64,000 nt of DNA from Triangularia verruculosa (Eukaryota; Ascomycota; Sordariomycetes; Sordariales; Podosporaceae), in NCBI GenBank assembly GCA_033296885.1, contig MU863907.1:186001-250000 (forward strand), read 5' to 3'. Position 1 is the first letter of the stretch, and every line of letters begins with the position of its first letter. Of this stretch, positions 50,949 through 61,925 are shown piece by piece. Both the position numbers and the translations under genes were made by a program. Below the pieces are notes generated by a model. That model did not search any database and was not told where the DNA came from. It saw only the letters and a list, made by a program, of their open reading frames with translations.

Positions 50949-52130
50949 TTAGTCCTTCTCGGCGATAGCCTGTAATCTGTCGTCGATTTCGTCCTCCGTA
51001 AGTGTCCTGAACCCAGGGTATGTGCCTTCCTTGCCGTCTGGGCAAGGGCCTCCCACAATACCAATCTCAATCTCGGTCTTCTTGAAGTCCATGCTGAGGA
51101 CCGTACTCAGTGTTGTGATGGCAAGCTCAACAACTTCCTTCCAATCACCATCGGCACAATCCCGGTTCTTTAGCTTCTTCTCAAGGTGGTTCAGCGCCTC
51201 TTGCTGCTTGGGACCCGCAGCCGTGCCCTTGTAGCCGATATAGTAACCGGCGGGGTCGCACTTGAATAGCTGCGGCCCCAACTCGGAATCAAGAGAAATC
51301 AACGTCACGGCGAGACCATATGGGCGCATGTATGCCTAGCATGAATGTCAGCTTCGATATTTCAAAATTCCCCTGCCAAGGCAAGCCCAGTCGTCATACC
51401 CTCTGAGTGTACACTTGACTGATATTGGCAAGTCTCTTCGCCAGAGCATCGCATGGCATCTCATAGCCAAACTTGTATCTGAACTCGGCAGCCTCCGACT
51501 GGGCACGCTGGGAGAATGCTCTCGCATCTGCGATGGAGCCCGTCATAACGCAACCAACCGAGGGCGAGATTTGGAAAATGTGCGTGACCGAAGAGGGGTC
51601 GATGAGCTTGTCCTGCACCTTATTGTTAGACTTGATCGGCCAGGCAGCACCATACTGGATTTCCCTCGACGTACCGGCACCTTCTTCTGGGACAAGACGA
51701 CAGCGCAGTCCTTGCCCCTGACACCAATCGACATGATGTTGGCGGCTGTGATGGCCTTGAACGCATATTCTGCAAGACATCCAGCTGTCAGCATCTCTCC
51801 TCTCGGACGCAGCATCTTCCTCCATCGCTCTCCGCTCCCAACATCCCCGTCTTCTCCCCATTCTTCCCTCTTCTGCGCCCCTCCTTGACCCCTCGTCTTC
51901 GTCGCAACGCAAGTCCATCGGTTCGGAGTTGGGGTGAAACAACGACTAGTCAAGATGTCTGGCAATTGTACATACCAACTTGGTACAGTCTTCCTTGGTC
52001 GGAGAAAATGGTAATGTGTCGGTCGTAACCAGCGTTGCCTGCCATCAAGTGTTAGCCAGAACAAGGACCAAAGTGGAGCTCGAAGCTCGCTCGACACAGC
52101 ATCGCAGCTGATGGTCAACATACCCGCCAT
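50949..52130 (-). CDS. scl1: 20S proteasome subunit alpha-1 (Scl1/PSMA6)
   Basis: Outer-ring subunit of the 20S proteasome core. Five exons: 52130-52124, 52038-51976, 51769-51675, 51612-51400 and 51335-50949, with introns of 85, 206, 62 and 64 bp, giving 254 aa. The first exon is just 7 nt (ATGGCGG). The alpha-subunit N-terminal signature is GYDRHITIFSDQGRLYQVEY followed by AFKAI; GYDRHITIFS is specific for alpha-1. Later landmarks are KLIDPSSVTHIFQISPSVGC, then GSIADARAFSQRAQSEA and MRPYGLAVTLISLD. The tail is Asp/Glu-rich as in other fungi. All joins preserve phase and family sequence. It diverges from the WKF-domain gene. Confidence 0.96.
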
Positions 52131-52808
52131 CTTGACCGATGTGAGCTGAGTGAAGCTTTATTGAAGGTTGAGTTATGTGGATGAGAGGGTGGCTAGTCAA
52201 TCGGTGTGGAATCTCAAGATATCGGGCAGTGGTATTGGTTCTGGTGTTGGTGTTGGTGCTGAGCAGGCGGCAAGGAGCTTCGTTCGTCGTTGCGGTTGGA
52301 CAGGGAAGCTCCAGCTGCCGATCGACGCGTTGCTCTGCTTGCCTGGAGAAGGCTGACGGCCAGCTGCAACAGCCTGTCTGCCTCAAAAGTTAGGCATTTA
52401 GACTGTTCTTGGCTCGAGCGTCATTGTCAGGCCCAAGCTTCAATCGAAGTGGGGCTGCCCCACGTTCTTAATTGTATTTGCTCTGTTATCGGGCGCAGGA
52501 CCCCTGCATTGGGCGCTGATAAGCATTGGCGGAACAGAAATTTGCTGCAGGCTGTTTCTCTAACAACTGGCAGCAACGACAGCAACGCCCAATAGAACAC
52601 ACGACATCGTCAACTGGCCCCAATATTTCTTGCATTCGGAACTCTTGGGTATCGCTGAAAACTGCGCTACTCGGCTCGATTTGTGCAGTTTTGCGTTTCT
52701 GTGGGAACCTGCCCCCCGGTTCAGTCCTACCTCGTCTGCTCTGGCTCAGGGCTTTTTTTCTTCACCTCGGTCCACGCCTGTTCGCCTTCCTCCCTCTTGT
52801 CGGCCATC
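52131..52808. promoter_or_regulatory. Divergent scl1/WKF-gene intergenic region
   Basis: 678 bp between the ATGs, holding both promoters. A GGTGTTGGTGTTGGTGCT-like microrepeat lies at 52233-52258. The frame open from 52683 into the WKF gene uses a TTG and is not taken as coding. No factor sites can be assigned with confidence. Confidence 0.45.
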
Positions 52809-54086
52809 ATGTCCGCCCGTGTCCCGGCCTGGAAGCGATTGGGCCTCAAGCTCAAGGGAGCTACATCTGACGAGAGCCCTGTCTCCAACTCGAGCGGTCC
52901 CAATGCCAATTCCAATTCGCAAGTAAACGCCAGCCCTGCGAGCGCGCTCAAGCGGAAGCAACCACCATACCAGCCGACAACCAACAGCTACAACAGCAAC
53001 AACTACAACAATTCGTATGCGCAAACGCCCAACAAGAAGTTCCGAACCGACGGACAGACCCCTGTGTCACAAAGGAAGTCTGTGTCGTTCACAGCAGATA
53101 CCAAAAAGACCTCAGTCGAGCCAGCAAAGAAGAAGGCAAAGAAAAAGAAGGTCAAGAAGCTAGCGCAAGCTGTTGTCAAACCCGAGATCAATCTTCAGCC
53201 ATCTCTTGACTACCTCCGCCAGTGGCACGCTGCGCGCGATTCGTGGAAGTTTAACAAAAACCACCAAACTTTGCTCATCAAGTATCTCTTTGACGGCGAC
53301 AAGATTCCATCGGCCGACATCCCTGTCTTTTACCAATATATCAGCGACCTCAAGGGCGGCGTACGAGCAAGGTTACGAGAGACGGCGGTGGAGGTCAAGA
53401 AGAAAGATATGGAGCAGGGTGTCAGTGCCTTTCCCGCCGACACCAAGGACAAGGCGAGCAAGCAGACGGAGTACGAGGAAATTATTTCCAGATTCCTTGC
53501 AGATCTTCAACAGCATCAAAAACAATATCAGACGGACACCAATGCGAATGGGAAGCGCCCATTGGAGGAGGTGCAGTATGTCATCAGGACTGTTGACCCT
53601 CTGGTCAAGCAGCGAGCGCTGAGGCGCATCCGTGCAGAGATCGTGGCGGTAGAGCTGGCATCTGACAGCGAGGAGAGCACCACAACATCCACAACTGCCG
53701 TTTCAACGACCTCTTCTTCCTCGTCCTCTTCATCAGGACAGGGGAATGCCGTCACAGACAAGAGGACACGGAGTGATGATGATTCACAACAGCCCGCCAA
53801 GAAACGCAGATTGAGAAAAGTCCGCAACATCAACGACGATGAGAGCAGTAGCTCGTCCGAGTCCGACAGTGACAGCTCTGACGACGATGACGATGACGAA
53901 GATGCGAATATGGCGGATGTACCGCACGGAAGTGGGAAGGAGGACGAGGAAACGAGTAGCAGCAGCTCATCGTCGTCGGAATCTTCGTCGGAGGATGATT
54001 CCGATGATGAAGAGGAGGAGGCGGATGACGGGAGCGAATCTGAGAGCAGTGAAAGTAGTGAGAGTAGTGAGAGTGATTCAGATTAA
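52809..54086 (+). CDS. WKF-domain protein (C7orf50-like), probable nucleolar factor
   Basis: Single exon of 425 aa; the ATG at 52809 (MSARVPAWKRLGLKLKG) is the first in frame. Residues 1-110 are basic and Asn/Ser/Gln-rich, with KKKAKKKKVKK as a likely nuclear/nucleolar signal. The WKF domain is at about 130-200: SLDYLRQWHAARDSWKFNKN, then QTLLIKYLFDGDKIP and VFYQYISDLKGGVRARLRE. A helical part follows to about 290. From about 295 the tail is almost only Ser, Asp and Glu, ending in SSES repeats. Human C7orf50 and its relatives are nucleolar; an rRNA-processing role is inferred from that and from the acidic/basic layout, not proven. Confidence 0.9.
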   Translation: MSARVPAWKRLGLKLKGATSDESPVSNSSGPNANSNSQVNASPASALKRKQPPYQPTTNSYNSNNYNNSYAQTPNKKFRTDGQTPVSQRKSVSFTADTKKTSVEPAKKKAKKKKVKKLAQAVVKPEINLQPSLDYLRQWHAARDSWKFNKNHQTLLIKYLFDGDKIPSADIPVFYQYISDLKGGVRARLRETAVEVKKKDMEQGVSAFPADTKDKASKQTEYEEIISRFLADLQQHQKQYQTDTNANGKRPLEEVQYVIRTVDPLVKQRALRRIRAEIVAVELASDSEESTTTSTTAVSTTSSSSSSSSGQGNAVTDKRTRSDDDSQQPAKKRRLRKVRNINDDESSSSSESDSDSSDDDDDDEDANMADVPHGSGKEDEETSSSSSSSSESSSEDDSDDEEEEADDGSESESSESSESSESDSD

Positions 54087-54618
54087 AGGTCTGTGTTATT
54101 TTTATTTAAATGTTAATAGGCCCATGTTGCGTCGACTTTTGTTGTGATCCGAGCTACACAAACAGCATGGTGGGCCATGAAGGACGTTTTAATGATCAGT
54201 GACATGTGAATTTGTAATGTTTGTCTCATGTAACAATGCATGTTTGCGCTGTATTTGATGCTAAAAGAGATGCTACCGCCACCATCTCTGCCCACTTTTC
54301 TTTCTTGGTCATGACTACAAAAAATTTAACAAACATACGATAGTCCCGCAACGCCTTGCTTTAAAACTTGAAAATCATAAAAAGCAGAGAGCCAACCGAA
54401 TGTTGCGCATAAACGTCAGAATACCTCCCCATCCGCTCTAGCTCTTTCCTTGGTCACGTCGACCCCTGGCCGCCAATCGACGTGCACATGATCCATAATG
54501 CAGCCTCCCGCCTCTCTTGAGAGCGTAATACCTATCCAAGAATTAAGAAAAAAAAGAAAATCATAAACATCGTTGCCTTCACCAGCCACAGGGCCGGTAA
54601 ACAGAAAAAGACCAACAA
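54087..54618. other. Convergent 3' region
   Basis: 532 bp between convergent stops, AT-rich. No gene is seen. Confidence 0.6.
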
Positions 54619-55932
54619 TCATGCCTCCTCCTCCATCAGATTCCCAACCTCGAGAAGTCCAACGCACTCCCCGCGATCCATGACAGCAACAATAGCGTTA
54701 TCCTCATAGTTCCCGTCCCCAAGCGCCACCCTCATCCCCATTACCCATTCTGCCGCCTTTTCCACGCTTGAGTCAGCAGCCACTGGCACAAACTCCTTCT
54801 TGCTCGTCACCAGCCACCCCTTCAACCCGTCCAGACTGGCGACCAGATCCGCGGAATCCAGCTTCCTGATCCTCCTTGGAGAGATGACGTCCCCTGTCTG
54901 GAGCCTAACCCACCCTGATGGCGAGGCATACCCCGCCCTGAGGACATCCGCCCCGGTGGTGATTTTGTCCGAGGCTGTCTCCAGCAACGGGATCATGTCC
55001 ATTCCTATCGCCACCTCCCTGACGCTCTTCTCGGACAGGCCCGGCTTCCTCAGCGCGGCGCCAATCGCGCCGCCGGGGTGGTTTTTGGCAAAGACGCTCG
55101 CCACGCTGGGGTGCAGCTCCCTGCTGGCCACGATCGCCAGCGCATCTCCCACCGTGAGCGCCACTGTGGTGGAGGTCGTCGGCGCAGATACCCCAAAGGA
55201 CTTGGTCTCTGGCTCGTGGATCGGTGCCGGGAGCAGGATGGTGTCGGGCCGGTGCTTGATCAGCTCGCATGTTTCCGGGCGGGTGTGGGACGTGAGGAGG
55301 ATCAGTGGCAGCGATTTGTCGAGGTGAGGGAGCAGCGTCAGGAGCTCGGGAGTCTTGCCGGAAAAGGTGATGAGCAGAAAGGTGTCGCGGGGTCCGATCT
55401 GGCCCAGGTCGCCGTGGAGGGCCTCGGTGGGGTGGAGGAAGACGGCCTGGATGGCGAGGGAGTTGAAGGTCGCGACGAGCTTCTTGGCGATGTGCCCTGA
55501 TTTGCCGACGCCTATGACCACTATCTTCCCGTCCGGGGCTCCTCTGTGGGAGCTGTGCTGGCGGGGGTATTTGGAGTGGCTGCGGCGGGTGATGGCCTCG
55601 ACGGCGCGATTGAAGCCTTCGCGCGCGAGTCGGTCGGTAGTGTACAGTGCCGTCAGGTTCTGCAGGGCCGTGGTTTCGGTGGAGAGGACGTGGACGGCAT
55701 TGGACAGGCGCTCCTCGACGGTGAGCTTCCCGTCAGCGACGGAAATAGCTGGTTGGGAGAGAGACAGTGCCTCAATTGGCAGGCCATTGCAAAAGTCATC
55801 GTCCTCGGCGGGGGTGATGGGGGACGGAGGGGACAGTGGGGGGATGGTTGAGAAGGTCGGAGGCATCTGGCGGAGGAGATAGACCTCGCTGTTGTGGACC
55901 GGCGTGCGCCCGTGTTGGCGCTGTTCGACCAT
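54619..55932 (-). CDS. SIS-domain sugar-phosphate isomerase-like protein (KpsF/GutQ type)
   Basis: Single exon, 437 aa from the ATG at 55932 (MVEQRQHG, with A at -3). A later ATG at 55866 (MPPTFSTIPP) is also possible; the codon at 55968 is GTG and is not used. The SIS domain covers about 125-290: KIVVIGVGKSGHIAKKLVAT, then FLHPTEALHGDLGQIGPRD, LLITFSGKTPELL, a His in ELHPSV and NHPGGAIG. These match bacterial D-arabinose-5-phosphate isomerases. The two CBS domains of the bacterial enzymes are represented only by a diverged C-terminal region (about 310-430). Fungi do not make KDO, so the substrate must differ. Aldose/ketose phosphate isomerase activity is inferred from the fold; the product is presumably cytosolic. 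Confidence 0.9.
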   Translation of the reverse strand: MVEQRQHGRTPVHNSEVYLLRQMPPTFSTIPPLSPPSPITPAEDDDFCNGLPIEALSLSQPAISVADGKLTVEERLSNAVHVLSTETTALQNLTALYTTDRLAREGFNRAVEAITRRSHSKYPRQHSSHRGAPDGKIVVIGVGKSGHIAKKLVATFNSLAIQAVFLHPTEALHGDLGQIGPRDTFLLITFSGKTPELLTLLPHLDKSLPLILLTSHTRPETCELIKHRPDTILLPAPIHEPETKSFGVSAPTTSTTVALTVGDALAIVASRELHPSVASVFAKNHPGGAIGAALRKPGLSEKSVREVAIGMDMIPLLETASDKITTGADVLRAGYASPSGWVRLQTGDVISPRRIRKLDSADLVASLDGLKGWLVTSKKEFVPVAADSSVEKAAEWVMGMRVALGDGNYEDNAIVAVMDRGECVGLLEVGNLMEEEA

Positions 55933-58144
55933 CTTTCTCTGGTGATTTGGGCCTACAACAAGGCGCACAACAAACTCCCTCCTAACAATTCCTCCGCCTT
56001 TTTTTTCCCTTCTGTTTCTCTAGTTCCAATCCCTCCCAGCACGGTTTTTCTCGAAGTCGGCGCAGCCCGCCTATGGACCACGGCACACGGGGACTTGAGT
56101 GGAGAAACGGGGTCGGGTTTCCACGGATCTGGAAATACCGGTAAGGACACCCCTTCGAAAGGTCGAGTTTGCCACTGGCACAACTTTGACGGAGAGGCTA
56201 AAACTGTCGAGCAAGCGGTAAAGAGATGAACTCTTGTTCTCAAGCTGTGAGGAAATCGGTCAATCTATCGACCGGTGCTGACAATGTCCGTCTGATCCGT
56301 TCTATCCGCGGTAATATATTCACCCCGAGGACTTGCTCTGTATGTCTGTGCTGGTGGGGATAAGATTGGGGGTACTTGGTGTTGGTACCGCTCTGGTAGG
56401 TAGGTGTGTGGGATAGACGAGCAGGCAAGGTATTTTGTGCGGACTGAGTTAGGAAGAACATGAATGAAGGAGGAATGAAGAATTGGCTAGGAGGCGGGCA
56501 TGGTCATGACGGGCAACACTGTGTATTTGTGATCCTTACCCTCCAGAAAAGGGAGCCGTTGGTGTCAAGGGCAACCTAATGGGTTCGTTCTTGGGTTGGA
56601 CCCCGAGGGGAGGCGAATGTAGCGATCTTCAGGGTTTGGTATCCTTCCAAGATCGGAAACTTACCCTGATGGGCAAAAACCTGGGAAATGGATCAGGTCA
56701 AAAATACCCTCCAGCAGCGCTAGCCGCAATAATCTATGCCTTTGTGCGGCAGGTGGGTGTGGTAGCGGGCCATTCTCAGATGCATTGAGGGGGAGCGGAA
56801 CGTGTGTGGATGGATATCCACTGCCATGGTTGAGATAAATTGCTTGCTTCTTGAATATTTGCTGATGAATCACGGACGGTCGTGGTGGGATGGCGGGGTC
56901 TCTCACCAACCTTGGATTGATTTTGGCCCGCGTCGGCCCGCGCTCGTGTTTAGCAGATGCTTCGTGGAGTGCATGGGGGTCCTCTTTGGCAAGTGGTTGC
57001 GCCAGCTTGCGTGATTTGTATACTGCTACAGATATTTCTTGTCTATATCCATCCCTCTGCGTTAACCACCGCTTCCTGTCCTTCTCTTTTGGGTTTCTCT
57101 GCTGTTGTAAGTCGGCGGACGATGCCGAGGCATCTTATGTTTGAGATCTAGGGTTAGATAAGGGTACTTTTTGCCAAGTCGGCGAATAGCACTCTGACGC
57201 CTTTCTCTCCGGGCTCCGATCGCTCGGCGCCTTCCATCCTAACGCCGAAGATCTGTTCCGCTTGACTGGATCGGTTTGGCTTTACGATCTTGATCATAGA
57301 CCTTGGGGTGTCTTTCCTTCCATCAACCATAACAGAATGATGCCTCTGACGCACCCGTCTGCTGGCAGCGATCGATGGTTTTTGTAGGTACGATGACGCT
57401 TGAGATCTTTCTCTACAAATCTGCGCTCAACCATCAGATGAAATGAACAAACTCGCATCGTTTTGCTGTGGCGCCGCAACGGTGACTTTGACTGCCGGTC
57501 CGGCTCCGACGGTTGGTTGTATGAATCAGAGGTGACAAGACGACTTAGCGGCTCTTGCGTCATCTTGCTAATGCGGAAAAAATAGGGGATGCAATGAGGT
57601 CTTGACCTCTCTTTGTTCGACTTTTGTCTTGTTGTCTACAGGGACCATTTCTTGATGCCAAGTCACAACATTTGAAGGTCCAATTCCAATCCCAGCGCTT
57701 AAGAATTTCGTGATCTTAAAATCTCTCGATTACCTAGCTGGTCCAACACTCAGAAGAGATTGACATCCTCTCAGAAAGAATGACAGGCTTCATTCACTTC
57801 TTCGCGTTCCTGTTTGATTGAGATTTCTTCTTCATGGCTCAGCAATGCCGAGCTCATAACGAAGATCTGGAGCAGCCACTGTGGCTGTCACGACTGTCCA
57901 CTTTAGACCCTAACCCTTTGAAGTCTATACCTCCTTATCGAAGCTTACCGTACCCTATCGCTTTGCCCCTCTTGCTTGACTGTGTCGGTGTCGCGGGGTA
58001 ATTTGATCGAGGCAATTCACATGTGTTACTCCGTATTTTGCATCAGCCTAGACTTCTATCACTTGTTAGCATCATCACCTCCGTTTTCTTCTTTCGTCAT
58101 TCCACTCCAGCACCATCATTGACATTGACTGTCAGCAGATCAAG
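55933..58144. other. 2.2-kb gene-free divergent region
   Basis: Between the divergent SIS and tyrosine-phosphatase genes. The only notable frames are short (under 115 codons), overlapping, and without protein character. The last 150 bp are CT-rich and probably the phosphatase leader. Confidence 0.5.
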
Positions 58145-58770
58145 ATGACCGACAAGATTTCAGTCCTTTTCGTTTGCCTGGGCAACATCTGTAGATCGAC
58201 CATGGCTGAAGGCGTCTTCCAGTCGATGGCCAAGAAGGAGCCATATAGGGGTTTGATATCAGAAATTGATTCATGTGGAACGGGTATGTCGCTCTTGGTG
58301 GTTCGCCCTCCATATGGTCACTTGACGACCCTAACGAGATCATCCTGATCAGGTGGGTACCATGTTGGCGAGGGACCAGATGATCGAACAATGTCCACGC
58401 TTGAAGCCCATGGCATCACGGACTATGTTCATGCGGCGCGAAAGGTAAGATTCGGTCAGTCGATCGGCTGGTTCGGGGGATCGTTCTAATCGTTTCAAAG
58501 GTAAATGCGTCCGATTTCGACAAGTTCGATTACATCTTCGCCATGGACCGTGCCAATCTCTCCGACCTCCAACGCATCCAGCAACGCAAGTCCAACAGCA
58601 AGGCCAAAGTCATGCTCTTCGGAGAGTATTCGGGGACCGGCAAGGCTGAGGTGATCAATGATCCGTATTATGGTGGCCAGCAAGGCTTCGAGAAGGCGTA
58701 TGAACAGGCGACCCGTTTCTCGACCAATTTCCTAAAGGAAGTCTTCCCCGACGTTGAACCACAGCACTGA
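58145..58770 (+). CDS. Low-molecular-weight protein tyrosine phosphatase
   Basis: Cytosolic phosphatase of the LMW-PTP/Stp1/Ltp1 family, hydrolysing phosphotyrosine. Exons are 58145-58283, 58353-58444 and 58501-58770 (introns 69 and 56 bp), giving 166 aa. The P-loop CX5R lies at residues 11-17 (VCLGNICRS), with nucleophile Cys11 and Arg17. The general acid Asp131 lies in NDPYYGG, and two Tyr residues follow it as in the family. The first join (SCGTG then GYHVGEGPDDRT) restores the conserved loop. The last acceptor is AAAG rather than CAG. The 3' half is helical and ends FLKEVFPDVEPQH. Neighbouring genes give no clue to its target. Confidence 0.95.
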
Positions 58771-60387
58771 TATCCGGACTCAAGGCAAGTGTCGAGATGT
58801 CATGTTTTCGCCCATGAATAGACCAATGATACCATTCTTAGATTGGTTGCCCTGTTGATGGTTCTGTCCTCCTCGTCCCATCTTCCATGCGCTACCACCC
58901 TGCAACTCCAACTTTGTTCCCGCATTTGGCTCAGGCAATGATATGCTCGGGTTCTGGAAGGTCGGCTGTTCGGATGACGGGCTGAGTGCTCTGCTACTGT
59001 TGCTGTCCCAATGTTTTACAGACGAACGCCTTTATTTATACAGATTCCTGTTCACTTTCCACATGCTTGAGACCCCAAGACAAACTCTAGCAATTGCCTC
59101 TCGGCTTCGTATCATGACCAGACACAGCTTGAGGCGAGGCAGTCGGAAATCGCCTTCACCCTTTGGCACTGCATCAATTCGGAATGGTGCCATCTGGCAC
59201 CCTACACCATACCGTTTTGAGAGGGGCGTCAGCCCTACGACCACTTTCAGTGGCCCGCAACCGGCAGGCCGCCCGGCACTCTGGCTCTGGATCAGACTGC
59301 CCCCGAGTGGTGAGGAACACTTGAAGGATCCAGCATGGCAGCCATCTGCTGCCTCGGTATTGGTCCAGTCTGATTAAGAAACTCTTAACGGCAACATTGT
59401 CGACACAGCTTGGTCGGGTTTATGCTGTCGCTCAGCAGAGGGGAGGTGACGATCTTCCCAACAGACATGCGGTACCCCTCTCGGGCGGATTAGACTGAGC
59501 ATTGCTATTCGGCGAGGACCGACAATGCGAGCAAGCCAACAAGGCTTGGAGCTGGACCAGTTGCGAAGCTTGGTCCATTACCTAGACACCACCATCATTT
59601 CGAGATGCCGACGGACAAGAAGCAGACAGCCTTGGGCGCTTGGAGCGGCTTTCGAAACCCCATCCCTTCATCTCCCTCTACCCACATCCATCTGGCAAAC
59701 AAACCCATCACGGCATACGGTGATATTGCTTCTGGATTCATGCGAGCGGCGAGGTTTTGTCGCGCGCGCGTACTGAAGCACACAGTTGGGGATTGGTGCA
59801 AGTCAGGACAGGGGCTCGAGTGGTTTGGCTGGGGAGTGACACAGCCAGCGGCCGCCGACGGGTGAATGTGGGGATTCGAAGCCCCAGAACCCCGCCGGCC
59901 CCCATTTTTGTGCTCTTCACCAAGCATCCCTTGTCATTTGTCACGCCAACCGGCAGCCGAGCTTGCAAGCCAGGGTCGCATCTCAGCCCCTCCATCTTGT
60001 TCGCTGCGGCGCTGCCTTCTCCATCAAAGGACGTTTGCGGACGCCTTAAATACCAGACTCGTCAGGCTTCGAGACCGACTTCTCTGGGCTGCCTCCTCCT
60101 TTCCCATCCTCCACTCTTGACATTCCTGCCCCGCTACCTTACCCTACCGTCCCTTCCCGTCGCAAACTGTTGTTTCTTCAGCTCGAACCTGCTCCCACTG
60201 CTTCCTGCCATCGCAACTCAGCTTCAGGTTCCTCTGCGTGTTGCCTGACTTGGTTGGCTTTGTTTCCGTGCCGATAGCTGCTTATCTGCCCCTCCTTTTC
60301 GGCTCCCTCCCCGCATCCCGTTGAGCTCCATCGTCTCTCCCAGCAGCAATTCTCCAAAAACAGGGCGTCCAAGTATAAATAACCATC
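58771..60387. other. Intergenic region / MAP kinase promoter and leader
   Basis: 1.6 kb between the phosphatase and the MAP kinase. The final 350 bp are strongly pyrimidine-rich, typical of a long fungal 5' leader. Frames at 58943-59377 and 59757-60248 show no protein character. Confidence 0.5.
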
Positions 60388-61925
60388 ATGGGCGATCTTC
60401 AAGGCCGCAAGGTGTTCAAGGTGTTCAACCAGGACTTCATCGTCGATGAGAGATACACCGTGACCAAGGAGCTTGGTCAGGGCGCATATGGCATTGTCTG
60501 GTATGCGAAGCTGCCCAACTCGGCAGAAGCCACATGAACAACCAGACTGACAGTTGTTGTCTCTTCCCCGTCTAGCGCCGCGGTTAACAACCAAACCACT
60601 GAGGGTGTTGCCATCAAGAAGGTCACCAATGTCTTCAGCAAGAAGATCCTGGCCAAGCGCGCCCTGCGCGAGATCAAGCTCCTGCAGCACTTCAGGGGCC
60701 ACCGCAATGTAAGCCCAGCCCAACGATGCTCAAAGCCCACGCTCCACACAGGACGCCTAGAAGACTAATGCGCTCCTGTGCTGATGACATAGATCACCTG
60801 CTTGTATGATATGGACATCCCCAGGCCAGACAGTTTCAACGAGACGTATCTTTATGAGGGTATGTGATCCCTCACAGCATCGCCCCTCCTATCTTCATTT
60901 TAGGCGCTGACAAGCTTGTGATACCAGAGTTGATGGAGTGCGATCTTGCTGCCATCATTCGTTCCGGCCAGCCTCTCACCGACGCCCATTTCCAGTCGTT
61001 CATTTACCAGATCCTCTGTGGTCTCAAATATATCCACTCGGCCAATGTTCTCCACCGCGATCTCAAGCCAGGAAACTTGCTTGTCAACGCTGACTGCGAA
61101 CTCAAGATTTGCGATTTCGGTCTTGCGCGTGGCTTCTCGGTTGATCCCGAAGAAAATGCCGGGTACATGACTGAGTATGTCGCGACGAGGTGGTACCGCG
61201 CGCCCGAGATCATGTTGAGCTTCCAGAACTATACCAAAGCCAGTAGGTTATTCCAAGAGAGCATTTCCTTCGGCACGCCGGTCAACTGACATGATTTCTT
61301 CCTCCCCATAGTTGACGTATGGTCTGTTGGCTGCATTCTGGCTGAGCTTCTCGGCGGGCGCCCCTTTTTCAAGGGCCGTGATTACGTCGACCAGCTAAAC
61401 CAGATTCTTCACATTCTTGGCACCCCCAATGAGGAGACCTTGTCCCGCATCGGTTCACCTAGAGCGCAGGAATACGTGCGGAATCTTCCGTATATGGCCA
61501 AGAAGTCCTTCCCTTCCCTTTTCCCTAATGCCAACCCTGATGCTCTCGACCTGTTGGATCGCATGCTCGCCTTCGACCCATCTTGCCGTATCAGCGTTGA
61601 GGAGGCTCTTGAGCACCCCTACCTGGCCATCTGGCATGACGCTAGTGACGAGCCAGATTGCCCAACCACCTTCAACTTCGACTTCGAGGTCATCGACGAT
61701 GTCAATGAGATGCGCAAGATGATTCTCAGCGAGGTTGTCAACTTCAGAGCCCAGGTCCGGACTGTTCCCGGTCAGGTCGGCGGCCCTGGTGCCGTCGGGC
61801 AGGCGCCTGGCAGTATCCCCATTCCTGCCGGTGGACCGGCTCAGCAATGGACGGCCGAGGACCCAAGACCTATGGAGTATGGGAACCAGATGCACGGCCT
61901 CGAGGCTGAGCTTGGAGGCAGATAA
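60388..61925 (+). CDS. mak-1: Cell-wall-integrity MAP kinase (Slt2/MAK-1/Mgv1 type)
   Basis: Terminal kinase of the cell-wall-integrity cascade, phosphorylated by an Mkk-type kinase and acting in cytosol and nucleus. Exons are 60388-60500, 60576-60708, 60793-60859, 60928-61242 and 61312-61925 (introns 75, 84, 68 and 69 bp), giving 413 aa, close to other Pezizomycotina orthologues. Seen: Gly-rich loop GQGAYGIV (30-37), ATP-binding Lys52 (VAIKK), HRDLKPGN (147-154), DFG (167-169), the TEY activation motif (186-188) and MAPK-type VATRWYRAPE. The N-terminus MGDLQGRKVFKVFNQDF and the C-terminal tail (FEVIDDVNEMRKMILSEVVN, Gly/Pro/Gln-rich end) mark the Slt2 branch. Behind the TAA the same frame stays open for 147 codons (listed separately). 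Confidence 0.97.

Noticed and set aside
55933..55968. Longer start for the SIS-domain protein
   Set aside because: The codon at 55968 is GTG. The first ATG is at 55932.
59757..60248. 163-codon frame upstream of the MAP kinase
   Set aside because: It lies in the pyrimidine-rich leader, its composition is Pro/Ser/Leu from CT-rich DNA, and it has no domain.
60374..60382. TATAAATAA just before the MAP kinase ATG
   Set aside because: It ends 5 bp before the ATG, inside the expected leader, so it cannot act as the TATA box for this start.
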